Assembly (NCBI GenBank): GCA_963781215.1
Contig: CAWAFE010000044.1
Span: 1 to 64,000, forward strand
Reading direction: 5' to 3'
Length of the DNA: 64,000 bases
Source: AP-15 sp963781215
Lineage (GTDB): Bacteria > Pseudomonadota > Alphaproteobacteria > ATCC43930 > CGMCC-115725
Positions 36,472 through 45,227 of the stretch are shown one piece after another. The first letter of the stretch is position 1; the number at the start of each line of letters is the position of its first letter. The notes beneath the pieces are model-generated. The model did no database searches, was not told the origin of the DNA, and saw nothing but the letters and a program-made list of their open reading frames with translations. The position numbers and the translations under genes were made by a program.

Positions 36472-36540
36472 GAGCCGACCGAGACAACCAAGCGCGCCGC
36501 GGCTAATGTGTCAACTGAACACCCGTCGCGAGATGCCGAT

Positions 36541-37308
36541 ATGACCCAGGACTGGACCAAGCTTGTCGCCGATCTGGAGCGTCTGTTGAAGCTGCGCTCG
36601 ATCCCGTTCGGCATGAAGCTCTTCGAGCATCGTACGGAGATGGAGGCGATCCCCCGCATCCGCCGGCCGAGCGCGGTCCACACCCTCGACCAGATCGTGG
36701 CGCAGGCGGCACGGCTCGGCTGGACCGTCGGTCTGACCAGCGAGGATCTGGTCGGCGCGCAATGCCGCGCGGTCGTCGGCCTCGGCAATGCGAAGGACGA
36801 GGCGTGGCGTTCGGGGAAGCACATGGTCGATGTGTGGTACAGCTCGCCCGAAGACGCCGGCGCGCATCAGGCGGCGATGGAATGTGTGCCGGACGGCCAT
36901 TACGAGGCGCTGGCGGTGGCGCCGCTCGCCGGCGGCCGGCTCGACCCGCCCGACATCGCCCTCTTCTACGCGACCCCGGGGGCGATGATCTATTTCATCA
37001 ACGGACTGCAATGGGCCGGTTACAAGCGCTTCGACTGGAGTGTCGTCGGTGAGTTGGCCTGTGCGGATTCCTGGGGCCGCGCGCTGAAGACTCGCGAGCC
37101 GAGCCTGTCGATCCCGTGCTTTGCCGAGCGCCGCTATGGCGGGGTGCTCGACGACGAAATGCTGATGGCATTGCCGCCCGACCATCTCGGCAAGGCGATC
37201 GCCGGGATGGAAGCGCTGGCGAAGAACGGCTTGCGCTATCCCTTCCCGCAATACGGCATCCAGCAAGACGCCCGCGCCGGCCTCGCCGTCAGCTATCCGG
37301 GCCGATAG
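36541..37308 (+). CDS. DUF169 family protein
   Basis: Protein of 255 residues of the DUF169 family, recognised by 'LRSIPFGMKLFEH' near the start, a Cys in 'DLVGAQCRAVVGL', 'PPDIALFYATPGAMIYFING' and 'SLSIPCFAERRYGGVLDDEM'. Family members are of uncertain function; they occur in many anaerobes and proteobacteria. The ATG at 36541 opens the conserved region. It is divergent from hpnR and convergent with the PIN remnant. Confidence 0.85.
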   Translation: MTQDWTKLVADLERLLKLRSIPFGMKLFEHRTEMEAIPRIRRPSAVHTLDQIVAQAARLGWTVGLTSEDLVGAQCRAVVGLGNAKDEAWRSGKHMVDVWYSSPEDAGAHQAAMECVPDGHYEALAVAPLAGGRLDPPDIALFYATPGAMIYFINGLQWAGYKRFDWSVVGELACADSWGRALKTREPSLSIPCFAERRYGGVLDDEMLMALPPDHLGKAIAGMEALAKNGLRYPFPQYGIQQDARAGLAVSYPGR

Positions 37309-37700
37309 CGTCCCAAGGATTTAAGATTCCGACGCCGCAGGCCTCGAAATCTGCCACGTTGCGGGTCCCCAGAGTGGCGCCGTAGGCGCGGGCGGTGGCC
37401 GCAATCATGCAATCCTCGACGGTAACCGGCCTATCCGCCGACTTCTCGTCCCGAGCGGATTTCGCCGTAAAGCGCGGCGCATGCACTATCGAATATAGAA
37501 TCCGGCCATAAAAGCCTGCCGCGAAAAGTCCGTGGCCCGAGCGATCAGCTCGTCTCGCCTGCAGCCGAGCGGCAGACGGGCGAGCCTGTAGTGGATTTCG
37601 GCCTCGCAGATCGCGGCCGTAAATTACCGATTGCCGACGACGAGCCAAGCGTGCTGGCGCAAGCTGGCAGAGTAGGTCGGATCAGTAATCCGACGCGGTG
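37289..37700 (-). pseudogene. VapC/FitB-like PIN-domain toxin remnant
   Basis: Broken PIN-domain ribonuclease. In one minus-strand frame 'FTAAICEAEIHYRLARLPLG' and 'AFMAGFYIR' are readable; after a frame change the C-terminus reads 'VTVEDCMIAATARAYGATLG' and 'TRNVADFEACGVGILNPWD', the classic VapC ending with its acidic residues. The first catalytic Asp block is not recognisable upstream of 37700. No antitoxin gene is visible beside it. Confidence 0.75.
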
Positions 37701-37726
37701 CTCATGCAACGGCGATCCGGCCCGGT

Positions 37727-39790
37727 TCAACGCGGCGCGGCGGCGAGGTTGCCGCCGTCGACGGTGGCGAACGAGCCGGTGGTGTTGCGAGCCACGGTCA
37801 GGGCCAGGAAGGCCTCGGCGACGTCCTTGGCGGTGACCTCGCGGCCCAGGAGGTTGCGCGCCATATATTGCCCTTCGCTGATGCCATAGGCCGCAGCTCG
37901 CGTTTTGATGTATTTGGGCGTCATGATCCCGCTGCGGATGCCATCGGCATTGACCGCGTTGGCGCGGATGCCGGCGCTGCCGTATTCGAGCGCATACTGC
38001 TTCATCAGGAACAGCGTTGCTGCTTTGGGCAGCCCGTAAGGTCCAGCGTTCGGTCCCTGGCTCACCGCCTGCCTCGACACATTGAACAAAAGGCAGCCGC
38101 CCGTCCCTTGCGCCAGCATAATCCGCACGGCGTTCTGGGCGACCGATTGATGGGCGAAGAAGTTCAATTCGAAGCTCTGCCGCAATGCCGCGTCCTCCAG
38201 CTCGCCGATCCGTCCCTGCCAGGCCGCACCGGCGTTCGAGACGACGATATCGACGCCGCCGAACTGCGCGGCGACCCGATCGAAGGCGCAGCGCACCGAG
38301 GCGGGGTTGGTCACGTCGCAAACGAGGCCGAGCGCGGCGCCGCCGAGCTTCTTGGCCGCCACCTCGACGGCTCCGGCGTCGATGTCGAGCAAGGCGACCT
38401 CGGCCCCGGCGCGGGCCATCGCACGGGCGGTGGCGAGGCCGATCGTGCCGGCGCCGCCGGTGACGACCGCGATCTGGCCGGCGAGCGGTTTTTCCTCTCC
38501 TTTGCCGAGCTTGGCCTGCTCCAGCGACCAGTATTCGATGTCGAAGAGATCGGCCTCGCCGACCGGCGCGAAACGGCCGACCGCCTCGGCGTCGGTCACG
38601 GTCTCGACCGTCGACTCGGCGAGGTCCGCGGCAATGCCGGCGTCCCTCGCGGTGCTGCCGAGACCGAAGAGGCCGAGCCCCGGCACCAGAATGACCCGCG
38701 GCATCGGGTCGAGCTGGCGCTTCGAGATCGCCTGGCGCGCGTTGTTTCGGGCGAAATACGCATGGTAGTCGGCGGCAAAGCGGTCGACTGCCTCGCGCAC
38801 CGCCGTCTTGAACGGATCGAGCCCGCCCGCTACGGGCGCCGGCACGATCAGCGGATAATTCTTGGTCCGGATCGTGTGGTCGGGGGTGGCGACGCCGGCC
38901 TGGCTATAGCGGGCGAGTTCGGCGCCGTTGACGTATTCGAGCACCGTTGGGCCGGTGCGGAACTCGAGCACGAAGCGCTTATAGGCGCCGGCCTCGGTCG
39001 GCGAGCCGATGGCGCAGGCACCGCGCAGGATCGGCGCCACCTCGGCCGCCGGAGCGATCGCCGCGGGGAGGGCGGCCGCGGCGAACACGGTCGCGTTGCG
39101 CCGGCGGGCGAGCCTCCCCTCGGCCAGAGACACCACGGCGATCATCCGCTCGTAGGCCTCGTGCGCGGTGTCGCCAAAGGTGAAGACGCCGTGCTTCAGC
39201 AGGACCAGCCCTTCGACCAACGGATCGGCCTCGAATACCTCGGCCGCCGCCTTGGCCAGCAGAAAGCCCGGCATGATGTAGGGCACGAGCCCCAGCCGCC
39301 GGCCGTAGAGATCGGCGCAGCGCTGGGCGGCGTCGGGCTGGTCGGCAAGGCTCAAGACGGCGGTCGAATGCGTGTGGTCGACGTATTTGTGCGGCAGGAA
39401 GGCGTGCAGCAACGTTTCGACCGACGGGTTGGGGGCACCCGGATCGATCAGGCTGGCGCGCTGGACCCGCACCATCTCCTCGTCCGGCAGCGCCGCGCGG
39501 CGGCGCAATTTGCGCAAGGGCGCCAGCCGCACGGCGGGGAGGCCAGCGGGTTCGATATCCGCCATGTCCCAGCCGCTCCCCTTGACGCACAGCACCTCTG
39601 CCTCTTCGTCGAGAAGGTCTCTCATCACCGTCTTGACCGAGGTGTTGCCGCCGCCGTGGAGCACGAGCTTGGGGTCGCGGCCCAACAGCCGCGAGGTGTA
39701 AACCCGCAGCGCCAGGTCGCGCCCGATCCCCTCCGCCGCATAGTGCCGGACCATCCGCTCGGCGTCTGCATCCGACCATTGGCTGCGCAT
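37727..39790 (-). CDS. Bifunctional class II aldolase / short-chain dehydrogenase
   Basis: Fusion of 687 residues. The N-terminal ~390 residues form a class II (AraD-like) aldolase: 'KLVLHGGGNTSVKT', 'YVDHTHSTAVLSLADQPDA' with the metal His pair, and 'LLKHGVFTFGDTAHEAYERM'. The C-terminal ~250 residues are an SDR: 'VVTGGAGTIGLATARAMARA', 'VSNAGAAWQGRI' and YxxxK-like 'YGLPKAA'. This architecture is that of rhamnulose-phosphate aldolase / lactaldehyde dehydrogenase proteins, which cleave a sugar phosphate and oxidise or reduce the aldehyde. No other rhamnose genes are nearby. The ATG at 39790 is chosen because the conserved region starts soon after. Confidence 0.9.
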   Translation of the reverse strand: MRSQWSDADAERMVRHYAAEGIGRDLALRVYTSRLLGRDPKLVLHGGGNTSVKTVMRDLLDEEAEVLCVKGSGWDMADIEPAGLPAVRLAPLRKLRRRAALPDEEMVRVQRASLIDPGAPNPSVETLLHAFLPHKYVDHTHSTAVLSLADQPDAAQRCADLYGRRLGLVPYIMPGFLLAKAAAEVFEADPLVEGLVLLKHGVFTFGDTAHEAYERMIAVVSLAEGRLARRRNATVFAAAALPAAIAPAAEVAPILRGACAIGSPTEAGAYKRFVLEFRTGPTVLEYVNGAELARYSQAGVATPDHTIRTKNYPLIVPAPVAGGLDPFKTAVREAVDRFAADYHAYFARNNARQAISKRQLDPMPRVILVPGLGLFGLGSTARDAGIAADLAESTVETVTDAEAVGRFAPVGEADLFDIEYWSLEQAKLGKGEEKPLAGQIAVVTGGAGTIGLATARAMARAGAEVALLDIDAGAVEVAAKKLGGAALGLVCDVTNPASVRCAFDRVAAQFGGVDIVVSNAGAAWQGRIGELEDAALRQSFELNFFAHQSVAQNAVRIMLAQGTGGCLLFNVSRQAVSQGPNAGPYGLPKAATLFLMKQYALEYGSAGIRANAVNADGIRSGIMTPKYIKTRAAAYGISEGQYMARNLLGREVTAKDVAEAFLALTVARNTTGSFATVDGGNLAAAPR

Positions 39791-40279
39791 TGTCGGTCCC
39801 TCCGTTGCCCTAATCTTACTGCGTCGGTAATCGGGAATTTTGACCGTATTGCGCATCACTACATTGCGACAACAATTGCAACAAGGGCATCTCGGGAGGG
39901 TTGTGGCGAGGGCGACGATGAGGCGTCGCTGCATCGTGGAGATCGAGCCGTTTTACCTGTGCCGGTGCCGTTACCGCCGCCATCGGTTCGACGCTGTTGC
40001 GCGCGATCGACATCAACAGCCCGAGGCAGTAATCGTCCTCGGTTGCGGTCGATCGGCCTGACCGAGCACGATGCCCCGCCCCTCGACATAGGCCGCAAAC
40101 CGCGCTTCACTCGCCTCACTCGATCCCCCGTCCATTCCGGTCCCCCGATCCGCATGAAGATGCACCCAATTGCTACATGTTGCCGATACGCCTCGCTCTG
40201 CACCGAGGAAACTCATGACGTCCGCGGGTCGCACCCGCCGGCCTTGGCTCACCTGCGGTTCCGCCCTGTATTTGCTGTA
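39791..40279. other. Intergenic stretch without recognised gene
   Basis: About 490 bases between two minus-strand genes. Frames on both strands lack family similarity. The first ~100 bases upstream of 39790 are more AT-rich and probably contain the promoter of the aldolase/dehydrogenase gene. Confidence 0.4.
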
Positions 40280-41293
40280 TCAGCCTCCGGCTGTGGGCCG
40301 TCTTCCGGCGCGCATACGCAGGCCGGGGGCCGGGCGTTCGAGAACGACCTCGCGGCGGAAGCGGACGAGACGGGCCGGCCGGCCGCCGGTCTTGGCGCTG
40401 ATCCCGCCGGTTTCCTCGACCAGCCCTTGCTGCTCGACGAGGCGGCGGAAATTCTGCTTGTGCAGCCGTACCCCGCTGAGCGCCTCGACCGTGCGCTGCA
40501 ATTGTAAGAGGGTGAAGGCCGGCGGCATCAGCTCGAACACGACCGGCCGGTATTTGATCTTGCCACGTAGCCTTCCGATCGCGGTCGCCAGGATGCGGCG
40601 GTGGTCGGCCGCCATCGGCAGCCCGAAGACCGGCGTCTCAACCGGCATCGCCCGCCCGAAATCGTGCCAGTGCTCCTGGATCGCGCCCGCCTCGTATAAG
40701 AGCTCGTAGCGTTCGAGGACCAGCTCCTCGTTCCAGGCGCTGGCGAAGGCGAGGCCGAGTCGCTCCTCGCGCAGCCGCCTTTCGGCTTCGCCGGCCGCCT
40801 CTTTCGCCCACAGGCCGAGATGCCGTTCGAGCGGCATCAGCACTGCTGGCTTGCCGTCGCGCCAGTCTTCCCACGGGAAAAAGCGGTACCAGCTGCGCCA
40901 CATCGCTTCGGCCGATCCCTCCGGCCGCGCCTCGCGCACCAGCGCCAGATACGCCACTGTCAGGGGGCGGCCCGGCGGCGCTTCCTCGGTCTCGATACGG
41001 TCGCGGTCGCCAAAGGTGTAGAGCTGCTCGACATAACCGAGTCGCTCGCCGGTCTGCCGCTCGACCCAGGCGCGCAGCCCGACCTCGAGGGTGCGATGCT
41101 CGACCTCCAGCGGACCGGACGGCAATGCCTCGACCGGTTCGCGCCCGACGCGCAATGTCAAAACCCGCGGCTCGTCGACCCTCGCCGCCACGATTACCGC
41201 GCTGAGCCCGATCGACAGCGAGACGCTGCGGGCGCCGCGGCGCGGCGTCAGCAAGCGGCTGGGCGTGGCGGTCGAAATTTCCTGCGTCTCCAT
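40280..41293 (-). CDS. Nudix-like transcriptional regulator (NrtR/COG4111-like)
   Basis: Protein of 337 residues with an N-terminal Nudix fold and a C-terminal winged helix. The Nudix box is degenerate: the region 'SGPLEVEHRTLEVGLRAWVE' lacks the REx2EE residues needed for hydrolysis. The C-terminal 'GKIKYRPVVFELMPPAFTL' and 'LYRTYE'-equivalent 'LLQLQRTVEALSG' then 'KQNFRRLVE' match the DNA-binding domain of NrtR-type regulators, which sense ADP-ribose and repress NAD synthesis genes. It is best described as an NAD-metabolism-type regulator of the COG4111 kind. Confidence 0.82.
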   Translation of the reverse strand: METQEISTATPSRLLTPRRGARSVSLSIGLSAVIVAARVDEPRVLTLRVGREPVEALPSGPLEVEHRTLEVGLRAWVERQTGERLGYVEQLYTFGDRDRIETEEAPPGRPLTVAYLALVREARPEGSAEAMWRSWYRFFPWEDWRDGKPAVLMPLERHLGLWAKEAAGEAERRLREERLGLAFASAWNEELVLERYELLYEAGAIQEHWHDFGRAMPVETPVFGLPMAADHRRILATAIGRLRGKIKYRPVVFELMPPAFTLLQLQRTVEALSGVRLHKQNFRRLVEQQGLVEETGGISAKTGGRPARLVRFRREVVLERPAPGLRMRAGRRPTAGG

Positions 41294-41348
41294 GCGCCGA
41301 AATCATCGCTGGGCTGCACCCGGCGCATCCTAGCACAGGAACGCTCGA

Positions 41349-42566
41349 TCATCCGGGTTTGGTTCGATGTTCCGAATTCAGCGCGGCCATCACCGCGGCC
41401 ATCAGGAGTGCGATGACTGCGTCGCCGGTCTCGGCCGGCCAGTGCAGCAGGTATACCTGCGCCCAGGCGGCAAGCAGGAGTGCTGCGGCGACCAGGGCGG
41501 CGGCCCATGGAAGCCGTAGCCCGGCTCGGCCCAGAAGCCAGATGGCCCCACCGTACAAGAAGCACTTTTGCAGGAAAGTGACGATGTCGCGTTCCGAGCC
41601 CGTCACATAGCCCGCCAACGGCACCCAGCCAAAGCCGCCCGATGCGCCGCGGGGTGCCGCCGGCCCCAGCGGCTGCCCGATCGCCACGGCGGCGAGCAGC
41701 AGAAGGGCGGCCACAGCGCCGGAGCGCGTGTCGCCGATGAGAAGGAGCCAGAACCAGGCCAGCCCCGCGCCGGCGATATCGGCGACACTCGCAATGCCGG
41801 CGATCGGCACGCGCAGGGCGAGCACGCAGAGCGCGAGCAGCGGGAACAGCACCCGGAACCTCGGTTGGCCGGCGACAGCGCGCAGCAGCGAGCCGACGGT
41901 CAGCCATATGGCCGTATCGCGGGAGAGGTCGAGTAAGGTCGGCATCGCGACGAAGACGAATTTGTCGGTGTCGACCGTCGGCAGGTATGGGAAGAGTCGG
42001 TAGCCGAGCCACGCCGACAGCAACACGGCCGGCACGCGGTTTTCGGCAATCGCGGCAAAGGCGTCGCCGCGGAAACGCCCGCCGATCATGCATCCGGCCA
42101 AGGCGCCAAGGCCGGTGCCGAGCACATTCCAGTAAACGTCGAAGGCGGCGGTGTTACGTCCCGCGTCGTAATATTGGGTCAATTCCACCGAGGTGCTGAG
42201 CGCAGCCCCGCCGAGGACCACAAATACGATCCCTTTCCACGCAGCGATGTCGCGACAAATCGAGAGCACGCCGAAAAAGCCAAAGGGCATGTACAGCAGG
42301 ACATTCGACAGGAAATCGGCCCGCCCGTGCCATTCGTTCCAGCTTTGGAGCAGCTTGTGCAACGCGCCGACATCGTCGAGCGGGCGGCGGAAATGGAACG
42401 GATAGAGGCAGCCATACACGATCACCGCCACGACGACCGCGGTCAGAAAGATAAAATTGTTGGGAAGGGGAGGCCGCCTCACGATGTTCAGTCTGCGTGG
42501 CGTCAAGGGGCGGTGGCAATGCGGCGCTGATCCGCGTCGGAAATCTTTACAACCAGGCTGCGCCAT
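41349..42566 (-). CDS. VanZ family membrane protein
   Basis: Polytopic membrane protein of about 405 residues. The first half is a VanZ-like domain: a helix 'IFLTAVVVAVIVYGCLYPFH', then 'DFLSNVLLYMPFGFFGVL' and 'SVELTQYYDAGRNTAAFDVY' with 'WNVLGTGLGALAG'. The second half has about six further hydrophobic segments. The start is uncertain: an ATG at 42566 or a GTG at 42482 that would place the first helix closer to the N-terminus. VanZ proteins are linked to teicoplanin resistance and to exopolysaccharide loci; the role here is unknown. Confidence 0.85.
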   Translation of the reverse strand: MAQPGCKDFRRGSAPHCHRPLTPRRLNIVRRPPLPNNFIFLTAVVVAVIVYGCLYPFHFRRPLDDVGALHKLLQSWNEWHGRADFLSNVLLYMPFGFFGVLSICRDIAAWKGIVFVVLGGAALSTSVELTQYYDAGRNTAAFDVYWNVLGTGLGALAGCMIGGRFRGDAFAAIAENRVPAVLLSAWLGYRLFPYLPTVDTDKFVFVAMPTLLDLSRDTAIWLTVGSLLRAVAGQPRFRVLFPLLALCVLALRVPIAGIASVADIAGAGLAWFWLLLIGDTRSGAVAALLLLAAVAIGQPLGPAAPRGASGGFGWVPLAGYVTGSERDIVTFLQKCFLYGGAIWLLGRAGLRLPWAAALVAAALLLAAWAQVYLLHWPAETGDAVIALLMAAVMAALNSEHRTKPG

Positions 42567-42572
42567 CGTCAC

Positions 42573-43042
42573 GACGGTTCGACATGCCGCGAGGCGCGCT
42601 CCATCTCATACCCAAGACACTCATCTGAATACCATATCTAAGATAATTCATTGTTTAGTCGGTTAAGTTGCCGTTCTCGCGAAAGCCGGAATCCAGGGCC
42701 GCGGGCGCCGAGGCGGTTTGTTCTGGGCCCGCCGCTTGCGCGGGGTGATGGTTACCTGCTGAAACAGCTTATTATATCTTCAGCGAGGCTACGCGGACGC
42801 CCAATAATGAAGTAATCTATCGCTTCTTCTGCATCTGTCGTTTCAACAGAGCCTTTGGCACTTTGCCGCCCGGAGCTCGCTACTCCGTCGGAAAACTTTA
42901 CAACAGTCGCGACCAACGCTCCGCGGCGTTGGGCGTTTCGCTAAGCCGACAAAGGGCTTATCGGGCACGGCATGTTTTTTGCGTAAACCCCACTGAACGG
43001 TACCCTTCGGGTTATGGCAAGACAGCTCGGCCGGGCAAGTCG
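42573..43042. promoter_or_regulatory. AT-richer region between vanZ-like and halogenase-cassette genes
   Basis: About 470 bases with no gene, including an AT-rich block around 42620-42665. It separates the divergent VanZ gene from the adenylation-enzyme gene, so the promoter of the halogenase cassette should lie here. No boxes or operators could be assigned with confidence. Confidence 0.4.
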
Positions 43043-44917
43043 ATGAAACTCTCGCCGCAGCCTCCTTTCGCTGACGCCGCCGAGCACACCCGTCTCCTGC
43101 ACGAGTGGAACGACACGGCCTGCGATTATCCCCGCGACCGTTGCGTCCACGAGATCTTCGCCGCGCGCGCGGCGGCGACGCCGGGAGCACCGGCGGTCGT
43201 CTGCAGCGACCGGCGGCTGACCTACGGCGAGCTCGACCGGGAAGCCAACCGGCTGGCGCATTATTTGCGGGCGCACGGCGTCGGCCCCGAAATCGTGGTC
43301 GGGCTGTGCGTCGAGCGCTCAATGGAGATGGTGGTCGGGCTGCTCGGCATTTTGAAGGCCGGCGGCGCCTACCTGCCGTTGGACCCGGCCTATCCGCACG
43401 GGCGGCTCGCCTACATGCTGCGCGATTCGGGTGTTCGCCTGGTGCTCGCCGCGGCCTCGACCGCGGAAGTTCTTGCCGCTCATGATGTGCGGCTGCTGCG
43501 GCTGGATGCGGAGCGGGCAGCGATCAGGGTATGCCCCGCCGATGCGCCGGAAAGCGGGGCCGCCGCCGGCAACCTCGCCTATGTGATGTACACCTCGGGC
43601 TCTACCGGCGAGCCCAAAGGCATTGCCGTCGTCCATTACAACGTCAGCCGTCTGGTGATCGGCGCCAACTATGTCGACATCGAGCCGAACGACGTGTTCT
43701 TGCAGCTGGCGCCGCTGGCCTTCGACGCCGCGACTTTCGAGATTTGGGGCGCGCTGCTCAACGGAGCCACCCTGGCGCTCTACCCCTACCCTTTCGTCGA
43801 TTTCAACAAATTGAAAGAGGTCATCGAAGACGCCGGCGTCAGCATCCTGTGGCTGGCGGCGGGATTGTTTCACCGCATCGTCGATCAGTGCCTGCCGATC
43901 CTGGCCCCGGTCGAGCAACTCCTGGCCGGCGGCGACGCGCTCTCGGCACCGCATGTGAAGCGCGTCCTGGAAGAGCTCCCGGGCTGCCGAGTGATTAACG
44001 GCTACGGCCCGACCGAATGCACGACCTTCAGCGTCTGCGGCCGCATCACCGGCCCGGACGCGATCGGGGCGAGGGTGCCGATCGGCCGGCCGGTGTCGAA
44101 TGCGCGGGCCTATGTCCTGGGCCCCGACCTCGAGCTGCTGCCGATCGGAACGCCGGGCGAGCTGTGCATCGGCGGCGACGGCTTAGCGCGCGGCTATGTC
44201 AACAACCCGGCGCTGACCGCGGCGCGCTTTGTCGCCGATCCGTTCGGGCCGCCCGGCGGCCGGCTCTACCGCACCGGCGATCTGGTGCGCCATCGGCCGA
44301 ACGGCGATCTCGAATTTCTCGGCCGGCTCGACCGCCAGGTGAAGGTGCGCGGCTTCCGCGTCGAGCCCGGCGAGATCGAAGGGGCGCTGCTGTCCCATCC
44401 GGCAATCCATCAGGCGGTGGTCGTGGCGCAACCCGACACGGCCGGCGACAAGCGCCTGATCGCTTATGTCGTCGGCGACAGCGGCGGGGTGCCGGAGCGC
44501 CGCCAGCTTCTCGCCCATCTGAAGGCGAGGGTGCCAGACTACATGCTGCCGGCCGGTTTTGTCATGCTGGACGAATTGCCGCTGACCCCGAACGGCAAGG
44601 TCGACCACGCAGCACTGCCGCCCCCCGACTGGGCGCCGGCCAGCCGCCGCCGGACGGGCGCGCCGCAGACGCCGATCGAGAAGGCGGTCGCCGACATCTG
44701 GTCGTCGGTGTTGAAGATCGACGACATTCGGGTCACCGACGATTTTCTGGCGCTCGGCGGGGCCGACGCCGCACTCGCCGACGCGTTGGCGCGGATCGGG
44801 ACGCGGTTCGGTGTGGCGCTGGAAGCGGGGCCGCCCGGTGCGGGGGTGACTGTCGCCGGTCTGGTAAATCGCGTAAGATCCATGCTGACCAATTGTGAAC
44901 ATCGGGAGCACAGGTGA
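43043..44917 (+). CDS. Amino-acid adenylation enzyme with degenerate carrier domain (NRPS A-domain)
   Basis: Protein of 624 residues. It begins with an NRPS linker ('LLHEWNDTACDYPRDRCVHE') but no condensation domain, then a full adenylation domain: A3 'YTSGSTGEPKG', A4 'FDAATFEIWG', A5 'NGYGPTE', A8 'RQVKVRGFRVEPGEIE', A10 'LTPNGKVD' (Lys519). Mapping the specificity pocket gives D228, A229, F232, W270, L294, G296, G320, T328, F329 - a valine-type code. The C-terminal carrier-like domain reads 'DDFLALGGADAAL': Asp575 replaces the phosphopantetheine Ser, so it cannot be loaded. The next gene, overlapping by one base (TGATG), encodes an intact carrier. Together with MbtH and the halogenase it activates the substrate amino acid. 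Confidence 0.95.
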   Translation: MKLSPQPPFADAAEHTRLLHEWNDTACDYPRDRCVHEIFAARAAATPGAPAVVCSDRRLTYGELDREANRLAHYLRAHGVGPEIVVGLCVERSMEMVVGLLGILKAGGAYLPLDPAYPHGRLAYMLRDSGVRLVLAAASTAEVLAAHDVRLLRLDAERAAIRVCPADAPESGAAAGNLAYVMYTSGSTGEPKGIAVVHYNVSRLVIGANYVDIEPNDVFLQLAPLAFDAATFEIWGALLNGATLALYPYPFVDFNKLKEVIEDAGVSILWLAAGLFHRIVDQCLPILAPVEQLLAGGDALSAPHVKRVLEELPGCRVINGYGPTECTTFSVCGRITGPDAIGARVPIGRPVSNARAYVLGPDLELLPIGTPGELCIGGDGLARGYVNNPALTAARFVADPFGPPGGRLYRTGDLVRHRPNGDLEFLGRLDRQVKVRGFRVEPGEIEGALLSHPAIHQAVVVAQPDTAGDKRLIAYVVGDSGGVPERRQLLAHLKARVPDYMLPAGFVMLDELPLTPNGKVDHAALPPPDWAPASRRRTGAPQTPIEKAVADIWSSVLKIDDIRVTDDFLALGGADAALADALARIGTRFGVALEAGPPGAGVTVAGLVNRVRSMLTNCEHREHR

Positions 44918-45201
44918 TGCCACCCCAAACGCTGGCGGAGATCGAGCGGGCGGTGACGGAGATCTGGGCGGAGTTCGTTCCGGTCGACGGCATCGACGCC
45001 GACGACGATTTCTTCGACCTCGGCGGCACCTCGCTGGCGCTGATCAGCGTGGTGATGCGACTGGGCGAGCGCTTCCGGATCCCGCTCGATACCAGCATCG
45101 TCGTCGAGGGTGCCACGGTCGCGTCCCTGGCGCGATGCGTCCAGAGGCTGGCGGCGGCGGACGGCGACACAAGGGCAGAGTCGGCCCACGCGGCGGGTTG
45201 A
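44917..45201 (+). CDS. Stand-alone peptidyl carrier protein
   Basis: Acyl/peptidyl carrier protein of 94 residues. The phosphopantetheine site is intact: 'DDFFDLGGTSLALISVVMRL' with Ser39. The four-helix layout and length are typical. The ATG at 44917 overlaps the stop of the adenylation gene; a GTG three bases earlier is an alternative. Because the upstream enzyme's own carrier domain lacks the Ser, this protein is the likely site where the amino acid is tethered and presented to the halogenase, as CytC2 does for CytC1/CytC3. Confidence 0.95.
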   Translation: MPPQTLAEIERAVTEIWAEFVPVDGIDADDDFFDLGGTSLALISVVMRLGERFRIPLDTSIVVEGATVASLARCVQRLAAADGDTRAESAHAAG

Positions 45202-45227
45202 CGATCGGCCCCGGAGGGAGGTGGCCC

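Noticed and set aside
37868..40507. Very long plus-strand open frame opposite the aldolase/dehydrogenase gene
   Set aside because: It is an antisense shadow caused by high GC at third positions and has no family similarity.
42863..43042. N-terminal extension of the adenylation enzyme upstream of 43043
   Set aside because: The upstream 60 codons lack NRPS similarity and have a different composition; the linker before the A-domain begins at the ATG at 43043.
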